A stretch of DNA of 30,263 nucleotides from Phaeoceros laevis (taxonomy: Eukaryota; Anthocerotophyta; Anthocerotopsida; Notothyladales). The stretch covers positions 1-30,263 of the forward strand of contig JBNGIQ010008557.1 in the NCBI GenBank assembly GCA_049999765.1, in the 5' to 3' direction. The position numbers and the translations under genes were made by a program. Below are positions 17,736-26,704 of the stretch, piece after piece (within the stretch, counting starts at the first letter, position 1; each line of letters opens with the position of its first letter). The notes beneath the pieces are model-generated. The model ran no database searches. It was given only the letters and a program-made list of their open reading frames with translations, and had not been told where the DNA came from.

Positions 17736-19354
17736 GAGAGTGGAAAGTTTTTGTGCCTCCGTGATAGGCCTGCTGCTGCGTGGCAGCTTGCTGCAACTTC
17801 TGCAACTCTGCCGTCATAGCAGCCATCTTTTGTTGTTGCTTGGCACTTGGCATGCTTCGATTTACCTTTACTTGGTGCTGCCTTGGTCCCTGTGGTTGCG
17901 ACCTTGGTAACAGTAGCTGAAGCTACATCCGCCTTCTTCCCGTTTTTCCAGGGATTCTTTTCTGGATACTTCGTATAACACACTGCCTCAATGTGACCAC
18001 CTCGCCCACAATGAGTGCATGTCAAGCCATCTTTGTCCACCTTGCAATGTTGTGAAGTGTGCTCTGTGGAAGCACAATAATTACATGCAGTAGCCGCCAT
18101 AGTTGCATTAGCAGCCTTGATCTGCTTCGGCACTGCTGCAGTAATGGCCTTCCCAGCAGCTGTACTCCCTGTCACCATCAAGTTTTGAGCAGCAGAAAGC
18201 CTTTTGTGGGGCTCCGTTACAACTCCACCTGTTGCAGCCCTATAATGGACATTACGTACATCTAAACTTTCAGCCACATCATACACGTTCCGCAAGGTGT
18301 ACCTATCCTGATGCAGAAAAAACACCTTTGTCAACACCTGGAAATGTACAAACGGATCACTCTCCAGAGCCTGCAGGTACTTTAACCCAGCTGCCATTTG
18401 ATCAGTAGACCCCGTGGCCTGCATTAGGTCATCCAACCTTCGATACATCATTTTTAATGTTTCACCTTTTTTTCTGCAAAAGTTGGCCATCTCCAGAATC
18501 TTGTCACCATTTTTCTCTGGAAATTCCCTCTCCAGGATAGCCAAGAAAGTTTTAACAGGATCCTCCTTTGCTGGTACCTCCATTGTATGTTGGATTCCTC
18601 ACACAACCTCCAACAGCTGTTCAGGCGGCAAATCAACTCTTGTGGGTGGTGTTGGCTGCTCATCCGATGCCACCCACGCTTCCTTTGCCTCACCTCGAGC
18701 CTGATCATAGGCTTCGTTTATTGCTTGCAAGTAGGCAGGGTTAGGTCGGACTTGTACCGCTGTCAACGCATCAAAATGTTGATTGTGAAGGATCGTAGCC
18801 TCACCAGTCAGGAAAATACCCATGTTCTCAAAGGCATACCTCGGTGTAAAAATGTCGGTGTACTTGAATCTCAGCTCCGCCACCAAGAACGGTAATGAAT
18901 GCAAAATTCTCTTGAGGAGACCGTGCCAGGCTCCCCTAAGTACTTCTCAGCCCTTCCTGCAGCTCCAGGCTTATGCTCCATGACTGCTGCCTCCATCCCA
19001 AGGCACCTGGCCAAGCCCAAACTCAACTCCGAGGGCGGGTAATGATGAGCAGCATAAGTGGCCTCGTTGCCAATTACACTGCTGCTGGCATGCACCTGCA
19101 CACCTGGTGTCTGCACTTCCTTGAACCAGGTAGCAAACCTTGCCTGCTCTGCCTGCCGATCCTCATGAGCCCTGCCCTGGGCTTACGCTCCTGGAGCACT
19201 CCCCGCTGCTGGGCTCTGGGGTTTCAGACGTGGATGAGAGCGACTCCAGATGCGTTGAATGTTGCGCACGCCTACGCCTAGCGTAGAAGTTCCTCACTTT
19301 TGAAAAATCCCGGGTCTTCACGATGAACTCCCCCGATCTCGAGTTAGTGGACAT
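17714..19354 (-). pseudogene. Gypsy C: gag with two CCHC zinc knuckles
   Basis: Starts probably at the ATG at 19354 (MSTNSRSGEFIVKTRDFSKV). Capsid-like blocks follow in shifting frames: FATWFKEVQTPG, LARCLGMEAAVMEH, LRFKYTDIFTPRYAFENMGI, RPNPAYLQAINEAYDQARGE. From 18583: VKTFLAILEREFPEKNGDKI, RKKGETLKMMYRRLDDLMQA, and two CCHC knuckles, CNYCASTEHTSQHC and CTHCGRGGHIEAVC, then a Lys-rich tail. TGA at about 18597 and frameshifts near 18900, 19120 and 17730 break it. It would form the particle and package RNA. Confidence 0.85.
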
Positions 19355-20096
19355 CTTGCCAAGCTACCTGCAACGACAGGCTCACATGAGCGTACATGCT
19401 GTCCACCTGATCCTCCCAACTATGCTTGCCTAGCTCAAACCAACCAGCATGTTTAGAGAATCATAACAACACGATCAGCCAGCCCCTACAAGACCAACCA
19501 ATTGTGCTTCCAAACACCGGTGCTACCAAAGCTACCAATGTGCATGCTACCAACTGTGAGCAATCATGCAGTTTTTGCAATGGAGTGCTCGGTACCCGTG
19601 CTGAAATTGCTGCAGCAGGGTGCCGGGAACTGCGTATGTGTAAATGGCAAACACAACAAAATGAGCTAACTAATTCCTTTATGCACACTCAAACTCAGAC
19701 CTCCCTCAAGCCAGAAGATGCTGGCGTAGATTAAGAACCCAAGAGCTCAAACATGCGTTGCTGTCCAGCAGCCTCCAAGAAGAAATTGCAAAAACTGAGT
19801 GCTCCACAACTCTGACCTGCCCTAAGGACCCATGCGGCGTTCCCGTTAGGGCTGCGTGCTCTCCCTCTTGCCATTGTGTCGCCTCCACTTTTAGTGCAAG
19901 CAACAACTCCTCTGCATTGAATGTCTACGCCACAACGCCTTCGAGCTAAAATAAGCTTTCTACTGCCGCTAGTAGCTAACAATTTAACCTGGCCGGCGTA
20001 TTTATCTAGGATAGAAGTGAAACTAAGTGTCCCGCCTGCGCTGTGCGGCATACTTGACTAAAAACTACACCGCATGACAAGGCTAGCTTGTCATGA
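19355..20096 (-). other. Gypsy C: probable 5' LTR and leader
   Basis: About 740 bp between the gag start and copia A gag, without a convincing protein. The second LTR is absent, so I cannot set its limits. The likely minus-strand LTR start is TGTCATGACAAGCTAGCC at about 20096. I found no clear primer-binding site. A perfect 8-bp inverted repeat (ATGACAAG, loop GCTAG, CTTGTCAT) lies at 20074-20094. Confidence 0.5.
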
Positions 20097-20658
20097 CAAA
20101 TGATTGCTGACGAATGTACGATAGCTCTCGGGCAGGGACAGCAGAAGGGCAACGGTGGCTTGCATCTCTGATGTTGTGGTGCCGCTTGAGGTAAGTTTTG
20201 ACCTCAAGGATCTGAATTTTACTATGTGTTGCTCTACTGACTCTCCTTCCCTCATTTTGCAGTTATAGAAGTCTCTGGTTGCACATACCAGTGAGGTTCC
20301 ATTTATAACTTGATACTTGAGAGAGCGAGTCCCAAACGGCCTTGGTGGAATCAGCGTCACTTGTGTGGTGCATCATAGTTCCATCGAGGGCGGATTGGAT
20401 AACGCCAAGTGCCCTCAAGTCCTTGTTCCATGCCAAGATATCAGCGGGTGCAGAACCTTGTGTTGGTTTTGTAGGAGTTCCACTTACAACATCCCACAAA
20501 TCGTGTTCTTTCAAGATGGTTTGGACTCTTAGCGAGCAGATGTCAAACTGAGAACCTGTGAACCTATCCTTTTCTTTGAAATCTATTTTAATGTTGTTCA
20601 CTGCTGTATTGTTAATGACATTTTGTGGATTTGTGATTGTGCCAAATGTGCTGATCAA
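20091..20658 (-). pseudogene. Copia A: gag core (cut)
   Basis: Minus-strand blocks: IKIDFKEKDRFTGSQFDICS, LRVQTILKEHDLWDVVSGTP, IQSALDGTMMHHTSDADSTK, AVWDSLSQ, then after a one-base frameshift near 20310 KYQVINGTSLVCATRDFYNC, EGESVEQHIVKFRSLRSKL and LSLPESYRTFVSNHLS. This is the copia gag (UBN2-type) core. The frame ends after NHLS, where gypsy C sequence begins; the zinc knuckle and all downstream genes up to the RNase H end are missing. Copia B gag is a divergent homologue. Confidence 0.9.
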
Positions 20659-21655
20659 TTGAGCTGCTAATGCTGCACTGGCAGCTTGTGTTACTTGCTC
20701 TACTTGTGTTTGTTGTGGAACTTAAGTAGCCTGTGCTACATGAGCTAACTGTGCTGCCTGTAAATTTGCAAATACACCAAAGTGCTGCCCTACGATGATG
20801 TTGACTGAGCAGGAGCCTGTTTAGAGATCTCTTTTGGATCAACAGCTAGTGCAGGAAGGGATAAGTCGGGATTATGCTTCTTGCCTTCTTTTCGTAATGG
20901 TATCCTATTGTGTCTGTCCTTGTATGACATGGACTGTTGGACACATGCTGATTAGAAGTCCGGTGGCACCTTTTCAATAGAAACAGGTTTCTTCATGCTT
21001 ATGACATCCTTCATCACATTCACCATTTTAAAGAATCTTGTGTTGGTTGTTCCACAAGTTTTTTGACCTTGATAGATAGGTTTGCAATCTGCTATGACAC
21101 CAACACCAGGGATCTACTGACGTCTATCACCCTATCTGTGATGTCTACCAACACTTGTGCATTCTTAATAGCTTGTGATGAAATAAGTTCATGGATTTTA
21201 GCTAGCAGATGTTCAATTGGTGTTGGAAGACTGTAATCACTAGTACATCTACCACACAGGGGTTTCTTGACAAGGTTCTTTGCTCGCTGTGCAGAAATGG
21301 CTTGTGAATACCTAATTTCTCTCCTAATTTGTGTTCTGAGACTTGCTAGTGAATTAGATTCGACATGCTTAGGGTGAACTAGTGGCGGCAGAGGGCACCT
21401 ATCACTACTGGCATCGACGCACTGCTGACAACGTGAGAAGGCAAATAACAGACCTATATCCTTGCCTTGTAGGCCTGTGGGTCTAAAGTCTGTGCAGGCC
21501 TCACTATGTGGTTACATGTAGGCAAAAGAGTGTCAAACAAGGACTGATTCAGGTGTGTTTGCTGTCTTCTCACAGGATTTTTCACAAATTGTTGTTCGGG
21601 CCAGACTGGATGCGCCTTGTTCCTGCTGCCACGGCACCTCAGCATATCACAATCT
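20659..21655 (-). other. Copia A: leader / degenerate gag N-terminal region
   Basis: About 1 kb between the first leader ORF and the gag core. One stretch reads well at about 21280-21060: LVKKPLCGRCTSDYSLPTPI, EHLLAKIHELISSQAIKNAQ, VLVDITDRVIDVSRSLVLVS, a stop (TAG) and QIANLSIKVKKLVEQPTQD, a CxxC followed by probable coiled coil. The rest is broken by stops. It may have been an N-terminal extension of gag, comparable to copia B leader ORF 2 with its coiled coil. No known domain. Confidence 0.4.
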
Positions 21656-21835
21656 TCAGCTGTAGTAGTGATTGACAGCGTCTGCCAAGAAGGTACTTGC
21701 CATGTCGCCAAATCTGCTTAGCACAATTTTGAGTGCTGCAGTAAGGGATCGGAAATGCTCATGAGTGAGATTTCTGATGCAGGAATTGCTGTTGCAGATC
21801 ACGCACTTGCTAGCGGGCGGCACAGCGAAGTCCAT
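21656..21835 (-). CDS. Copia A leader ORF, just after the primer-binding site
   Basis: ATG at 21835, 6 nt past the primer-binding site; 59 codons. It begins MDFAVPPASKCVICNSNSCI and continues RNLTHEHFRSLTAALKIVLS. CVIC, a further Cys and HEH could form a small zinc-binding site; this is speculative. The place matches the first leader ORF of copia B, though the sequences are not obviously alike. Confidence 0.45.
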   Translation of the reverse strand: MDFAVPPASKCVICNSNSCIRNLTHEHFRSLTAALKIVLSRFGDMASTFLADAVNHYYS

Positions 21836-21841
21836 TCTAGT

Positions 21842-21853
21842 GCTCTAATACCA
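21842..21853 (-). promoter_or_regulatory. Copia A primer-binding site
   Basis: Minus strand TGGTATTAGAGC, one change from the canonical TGGTATCAGAGC complementary to initiator tRNA-Met. It directly abuts the LTR end TTCTAGA and sets the element's orientation as minus. Confidence 0.92.
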
Positions 21854-22129
21854 TCTAGAACTTAGGATCGATGGCAGACATATTGCATAAAGAAATGATA
21901 GATTAGTGCATGCCTGTGTGGCCGCTTAAAAGATGCGTGTGAGGACACGATCATTGGGAGGACACGATCGTTGGGAGTGTCCCGTGACTCGTGGCGGTTG
22001 TCGTTTCGTTATGTCGTTATGAATCTTGGCGATTCATATCCGATTGTTCACTATTTGATTATAGCCTATTTAATATGAAAATAATGCTGGCTATTTTACT
22101 TTAATTTATTCTACTTCTATTTACTTTTA
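21854..22129 (-). repeat. Copia A 5' LTR
   Basis: 276 bp; its low-coordinate part pairs with 5242-5430. On the minus strand it starts TAAAAGTAAATAG and ends GTTCTAGA, not TG...CA. It carries a 17-bp tandem duplication (21942-21975, AGGACACGATCATTGGG type) absent from the other LTR. The right edge abuts GTGTG and the second half of the gypsy D PHD finger. Confidence 0.9.
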
Positions 22130-22224
22130 GTGTGACCGGTGCAATAGGGGTTGTCATATGTCTAGCCCCTGTTATGGAAGAGGTACTGGATGGCGAATGG
22201 TTTTGCCCCAAGTGTACCAAGTGA
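22130..22224 (+). pseudogene. Gypsy D: second half of the PHD finger and stop
   Basis: Begins with the target duplication GTGTG and reads CDRCNRGCHM, then after a small deletion (around 22149-22152) LAPVMEEVLDGEWFCPKCTK and TGA at 22222-22224. With 5193-5241 this completes a C4HC3 PHD finger at the integrase C-terminus: CxxC, C-x2-C, x4-H, the aromatic Trp two before the last cysteine pair, and CPKC. The deletion removes the Cys expected after the His. The polyprotein ended here. Confidence 0.88.
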
Positions 22225-22295
22225 GTACCCGGACCGCACTGTTGGAGTAGGAGTGCAGACTGACCCTCTACCACACGCTCAATCTGCAGGAGGGA

Positions 22296-22427
22296 AGCGA
22301 GTGACTCAAAATTTCCTTCACTGAGCACAGTGTGTGGGGGTTAGTGTGAGTGTGTTAGTGGGAGCCCAGCAGGTCTCCCACTAGTGTGGACAATAAGATC
22401 TTGCCCAATGACAGAAACCGCGCGACA
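22296..22427. repeat. 132-bp direct repeat, copy 1
   Basis: Begins AGCGAGTGACTCAAAATTTC and ends ACCGCGCGACA. It matches 22799-22930 base for base in length with about ten differences (about 92%). It contains a hairpin, GTGGGAG (22358-22364) with CTCCCAC (22375-22381). Probably part of the 3' untranslated region or LTR of gypsy D. Confidence 0.9.
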
Positions 22428-22798
22428 GCTGTCATGCCGCAGCATGACCTGAGTTTGATTAAGGTAATGAAGAGAAGTAAAGGCTTAGACCGCAGGTTGG
22501 AGGCTAGGGTTTGTCAATGAACTCAGGTTAAGACTTAAAGCTAAACCCAAAGAATATCCCTTTGGGTTTACCAATAAACCGCAGTTAGTCTTCAGGTTAG
22601 ACTTAGGGTTAGGTCAGATAGCCTGCAATCCGCACCGGACTACCTGATTGATCCACCTGCAGTATTTAAGAAGCAAGCAACAGAGCCCAGATGGACTCTG
22701 TTGTCTTGAGCAAGTAGTAAAGCTGGCTGTTGTGTGACAGCTGTCTCAAGCCAACATCCCTCTGCATCTCTCTCTCTTCTCTCTCAGATTCTTTTCAA
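22428..22798. other. LTR-like spacer between the 132-bp repeats
   Basis: Non-coding. Begins near TGTCATGCCGCAGCATGACC, an inverted repeat that shares TGTCATG with the presumed gypsy C LTR start. Has TATTTAAG (about 22664) as a TATA-like box and a pyrimidine tract (CTCTCTCTCTTCTCTCTC) near the end. Looks like LTR promoter and transcript-start sequence, perhaps the 3' LTR of gypsy D; boundaries are uncertain. Confidence 0.4.
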
Positions 22799-22930
22799 AG
22801 CGAGTCACTCCAAATTTCCTTCACTGAGTACAGTGTGAGTGGGTTAGTGTGAGTGTGTTAGTGGGAGCCTAGCAGGTCTCCCACTATTATGGACAATAAG
22901 GTCTTGCCCAATGACAGACACCGCGCGACA
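22799..22930. repeat. 132-bp direct repeat, copy 2
   Basis: Second copy, 503 bp downstream of copy 1, with the same hairpin (22861-22867 with 22878-22884). The sequence after it is unrelated to that after copy 1 and leads into the next retroelement. Confidence 0.9.
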
Positions 22931-22935
22931 CAGAC

Positions 22936-23388
22936 AATATACCTGAGGCGGACAAAGATTTCTTAAAGGATTACATGGTGCAAGCACGGGAACATGCCGT
23001 GATTCAAAAGAACTCTGCCCCAAGTGACGAATGTCCGGTACCCATCGTCCAACAGCGGTAGTTGGAGGCTGATGTTGCACATATCAATCACAAGATTTGG
23101 TCGGGAAGCGGTATCAACTACCTTGCTTCTTTCGCGCTTGAAGTTTTGCAGTTGATGATTGATCTGACTCCAGAAGAGCTTGTAGATTGCAAATGCAAGG
23201 CCAACAGCAAGAAGCTAGCATATGCCAAGTACAAGGAGCTTGCGCTCAGTCCTAGGCAAAAGCAATTCGATCCAAAGCGCCGTGAACACAACGATTTCAT
23301 GTTGAGCAAGATCAAAGGCATAATGAAAACTGAAAACTGGCACTCAGCGAGAGAAGGGCCACAAGAGGAATTGGTGGAACTGGCTTAG
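22936..23388 (+). pseudogene. Unknown N-terminal protein of the RT element
   Basis: Reads DNIPEADKDFLKDYMVQARE, HAVIQKNSAPSDECPVPIVQ, then across one TAG (23059, Gln plausible) LEADVAHINHKIWSGSGINY, LIDLTPEELVDCKCKANSKK-like text and YAKYKELALSPRQKQFDPKR. Charged and helical, no known domain. It is in line with the downstream RT frames and may be the first part of the same protein. Confidence 0.5.
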
Positions 23389-24366
23389 GCCCTACATCAA
23401 ATGCATTTGTCTTGATCTCCATCCAAAAGATGGCAGGGCACACTGTCCAGGTCAGATAGTCTGGTTCGATCAAGCCCTATGGTACATGCTGCAACATCTG
23501 GATGAGTTTTTTCCTAACCTGAGCTTGGCAACACAATGAGCTGCCCTAGTGGTCTGGATGAATACCAGCAGCAACCGTGATATCATCAAAGCACACATCA
23601 TTTTTTTGTTTGTGCGAGAGAAGGTGATAGCCGCTGCATAAGAGTATGCTACTGACTGCACGAAAAAGCTGCTGCTACTGACTCTGGGTTCTCGGCGAGA
23701 TTCATCAAGAAGATGATTAAGCCTGCTGCCGTCACCGAGGATGCTGATTGGAAAGCCATTATGGCGGAGCGTGCACAAAAAAGTCTATCTGGGGGCAAGC
23801 GAACCAGGTCGGATGGCGAGCAGCCTTACAGAAGACCATTAGGAAGCAGGGGACGGGCAGACAGTCCGTATCTGTCGAAGTTTGCTTACAACTCTGGATC
23901 GACCATGAACAAGGGGCGTGATCACCGTAATTACGGTGGCAGCATGGACAGGTTCGTGGTGCCGGATTCCCGACCACCACTGCCTCCAAACTCCGAGGCT
24001 GGCAATTCCAATTCTGTAGCAACCCCTCTTGGTTCATCGATCAAGCTCATAGACCAGCCTAAATCCGTGAATTCAGTGACTCCGCACACCATCAGCGGAA
24101 CGGCATACATGGATCCCGAGGACTCCCTCGTCACTAAAATTTGGTGAATTTTGCTGGGTCAGATTCCTTACCTACCTGAAAAATTCCTGCTGTTGCTTAC
24201 CTGTACAGATCCTTGGAATGGTGATTTAGTGTTGCCAAAAAGACTCCTGAAACGCGACAACGAGACATGGCTTGTAGAGAAAGTGAAACCAGAAGAAGCT
24301 GCAGGCTTCGTGCATACGCACCATGCAAATGCAAATCGTTGCATGGAAGCACTGCTGTCAGAATGT
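23389..24366 (+). pseudogene. Unknown middle region of the RT element
   Basis: After a frameshift near 23390: RPYIKCICLDLHPKDGRAHC, PGQIVWFDQALWYMLQHLDE, then from 23713 MIKPAAVTEDADWKAIMAER and a disordered Arg/Ser/Gly/Pro-rich stretch, ending in PYLPEKFLLLLTCTDPWNGD. A stop at about 24145 splits it. The basic disordered part could bind nucleic acid; that is a guess. No known domain. Confidence 0.45.
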
Positions 24367-24989
24367 TGATGACTGTCGGGACCAATTTGCTGGAACCTGC
24401 TGTGACAGAGCTCTTGAAAGACATTATTTATGGGTGGCGTTTTGATTCTAACATCAAACCGCAAGTCTATAAATCAAAAGAGGTATTTGTAGGTTTCTCT
24501 TTTGAGGTAGGTAGGGTGCCAAGATGTGGTTGCAACGATTTCAAGAGGTTCTTGAAATTTTTGGATGCTAACACCATAGAAGAAAATTCAGATGCTGCAC
24601 AAAATGCTAACTTGATACACGTACGCATAGCTGATATCAGTCTAATACAGCATGCGGATTTGAGGAGAGTGCTGCAGCGGGGATTGAACCACATACCACA
24701 TACGCCTACTTTGTGGAGACGAGCAGTCCTGGCAATTCTCGATGCATTCAAGCAAACAGTCAACATACTAGCCAAGCTTCGCCACAGCTTCAGTGATGGA
24801 GATGTGTCCAGTGCATCCCGGCAGAGCTGCAAGAAGAGTGTTACACTAGGCTTTGAATGGCTAGTAAGAAGAGCGGTTGAAAAATTTATGCGTCTCCTTT
24901 TTTTATAAAGAAGAAGTTCTTGATGAGTTAAGCTGGTTGCAAAAGCATGTATTTTTTTTCTGGCACAGACAAGGCAAGCTTGCACCACC
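24366..24989 (+). pseudogene. Conserved-looking region upstream of the RT core
   Basis: From about 24366: RMLMTVGTNLLEPAVTELLK, VGRVPRCGCNDFKRFLKFLD, HVRIADISLIQHADLRRVLQ, RGLNHIPHTPTLWRRAVLAI. A Cys-rich spot followed by a (G)HV..AD...I....LR..L..G pattern suggests the N-terminal part of an RT protein rather than random sequence. Frame breaks near 24905 (TAA after a T run) lead to EEVLDELSWLQKHVFF and then the RT core. Confidence 0.5.
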
Positions 24990-26377
24990 GTGTGCTTTGA
25001 ATGCATTCAGCACGTCAGAGCACTAGCTGCCAAACGACTTGCAGAAAAAGATTTCACACCTTGCAAAATTGACCACACTTGGTTGACAATTGGACAGCTA
25101 GTTAATGACAACTGGGATGCACTGCTTGACTTTTTGCCCAAAATCAGCCACAGACCTGAACTAGGTCTACCGTACCTGATGGGGACTTTTAAACAACACA
25201 AGCAAAAGCACCATTGGCTCACTAATGCACACGAATGCATTTTTTCAAACCTAGTTGACCTACTCACCCATACTACAAACCTACTGCTACCAATCCTACA
25301 AGACTGGACTGCAAACCTACAAATGGGCTATAAAAACTTTTTGAAAGTTGATACATCCATGTACTGGATAACTACTTCTGCAATAGAAGTAGCCCTCAAC
25401 TTACCAACAAAAATACATTCTATTTTTGTTGCGGATATCACAAGATGTTATGAGGCAATCCCTACGAGCGGGGAGGATGCACTATCTGGTGCCATCCAAT
25501 TTTGTATCAAACAAGCATTTCGCTATGTTGCTACACAAACCAACACCTCAAACCTGTTGTGTGTAAAATATGAATGTGAAAAAGACACTTTCACACGTGC
25601 AAAATGGTGCAAAAATGTCCCAGAGGCAAAAGATGGTTTTTGGATTTCACTTAAGAAAAACTTCTCAAACTACATCTTTGGCTCATGCAAAATTGCATTG
25701 TCCAATTAGGAGACCGAGCATGGAAACAAACCTCCGGAATCCTGATGGGTTTTTCATGTTCTCCTTTATGGTGCAACCTTTACTTTTTCTACTATGAATG
25801 CAAATTCATACAAAGGTTAGCCCGGCCTTGACGCGTAGACCTTTTGGCACAATTCAAAAATGCCAAACGCTACTTGGATGACATTTGCTGGCTCAACTGC
25901 CTTCTTGCAACAAAGTTTTTAGACCCAAATCAAGAAAGGTCACATGACAATCCTTTCTGGATTTACTTGCTCCATATCGTACAAATAGAGCAAGAAATTG
26001 ATGATTCCTACATCAATGATGATGGACTCTCAATCGGAAAATCAGCATATTTCCTCAACATGCAAATTGACATAGTTGACCCTATCATGGGAACATACAA
26101 AATATACAAGTTCGACAAAAGGAGGAAACTACCCTTCAAGTATGCACAATACATTTATTTGGACTTCAATCGTCTAATGAGACAAGCATACAATGTTATT
26201 GTCTCTCAAGTTTTTCCATACTCTATGTATCAAGTGAAGCTTTGCTAGCATACAAGGAACTTATGATCCTTGTAAAAAGCTTCGAAAACAATGGCCTCGA
26301 AAAAGAAACACTATTATACATTGTAAAACAAAACTTGAAGATAAGAACTTTCCACGAAGATTTTCAATTGAAGAACT
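24990..26377 (+). pseudogene. Reverse transcriptase, Penelope-like
   Basis: Order of motifs: CFECIQHVRALAAKRLAEKD; LGLPYLMGTFKQHKQKHHWL (K.HK block before the palm); FVADITRCYEAIPTSGEDAL (motif A Asp, 25437); after a frameshift near 25707 WKQTSGILMGFSCSPLWCNL (motif B); after a TGA at 25828 AKRYLDDICWLN (motif C, YLDD); YFLNMQIDIVD; KRRKLPFKYAQYIYLDFNRL; and in another frame LAYKELMILVKSFENNGLEK to a stop at about 26377. DI..CY..IP, MG...SP and F/YLDD..W fit Penelope-like or related RTs better than LINE, copia or gypsy. Only a few breaks. Family placement is tentative. Confidence 0.72.
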
Positions 26378-26445
26378 AGTGACATGTTTTGACACTTGAT
26401 AACATATATATTTCTTTCATAAGCTTTCAATCTTAATTTTAAGGG

Positions 26446-26704
26446 TTTGTATCCGTGGATGGATGGATGGGCACGAGGATGGATCATTTAGGGTTTTAAA
26501 CGGATGGGGATGGATGGGATGGGTGGCATGAGTAGGGATGGATGGGAGGGTAGATGGGATGCATGGGCATGGGGATAGATGTTTTAGGGTTTTAAACGGA
26601 TGGGGATGGATGGGATGGATGTGATGGGTGGGATGGATGGGATGGATGGGATGGATGGGTGGACTGAATGGATGGATGAGATGGGTGGAGGGACGGGTGA
26701 TTGC
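26446..26704. repeat. GGATGGATGG minisatellite with a ~94-bp higher-order unit
   Basis: Variants of GGATGGATGGGAT fill the block. A marker TTTAGGGTTTTAAACGGATG occurs twice (about 26487 and 26581), giving a period near 94 bp. TTTAGGG is a telomere-type heptamer, but occurs singly here. Confidence 0.9.

Larger units (their letters stand above)
13172..20096 (-). mobile_element. Gypsy C: Ty3/gypsy element with a methyltransferase, 3' end missing
   Basis: Minus-strand order: probable LTR and leader, gag with two zinc knuckles, protease, C5 methyltransferase, RT, RNase H. It is cut at 13172 in RNase H by copia B. Its upstream end abuts copia A gag at about 20091-20097, so it inserted into copia A. 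Integrase and 3' LTR are not in the window. Confidence 0.88.
5242..22129 (-). mobile_element. Copia A: Ty1/copia LTR retrotransposon, itself invaded
   Basis: The left LTR begins at 5242 and the right LTR ends at 22129, with a GTGTG duplication on both sides. Reading the minus strand: 5' LTR 22129-21854, primer-binding site 21853-21842, leader ORF, gag to about 20091, then foreign elements, then RNase H C-terminus 6311-6133, antisense ORF, 3' LTR. Protease, integrase and RT of copia A are missing, probably lost with a deletion (see findings). By eye the LTRs differ at about 14 of 189 compared bases, mostly transitions, so the insertion is older than copia B. Confidence 0.85.
22936..26377 (+). 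mobile_element. Retroelement with a Penelope-like reverse transcriptase
   Basis: A run of broken plus-strand reading frames ending with a reverse transcriptase that is neither copia nor gypsy. No LTR, RNase H or integrase was recognised. No GIY-YIG endonuclease was seen. Left and right ends are not defined; 26378-26445 is AT-rich and leads into the minisatellite. Confidence 0.6.

Noticed and set aside
2-18600. An alternative genetic code with TAG/TAA as Gln.
   Set aside because: TGA also replaces Trp and Gly codons, several frameshifts are present, and genuine ORFs still end at TAG/TAA. Mutational decay explains all of it.
20612-20842. Ser/Thr-rich minus-strand ORF upstream of copia A gag.
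   Set aside because: Low complexity, out of frame with the gag core, and derived from repeats of GTGCTACT-like words.
5242-22129. A 17-kb spliced intron in the PHD-encoding sequence (GT...AG at the ends).
   Set aside because: The splice reading gives an extra cysteine codon, whereas removing the insertion with a GTGTG duplication gives canonical spacing; LTRs and a primer-binding site mark the ends as a retrotransposon.
24467-25006. 179-codon minus-strand ORF in the Penelope-like element.
   Set aside because: It overlaps plus-strand frames that carry RT-type motifs and runs through them without features of its own.
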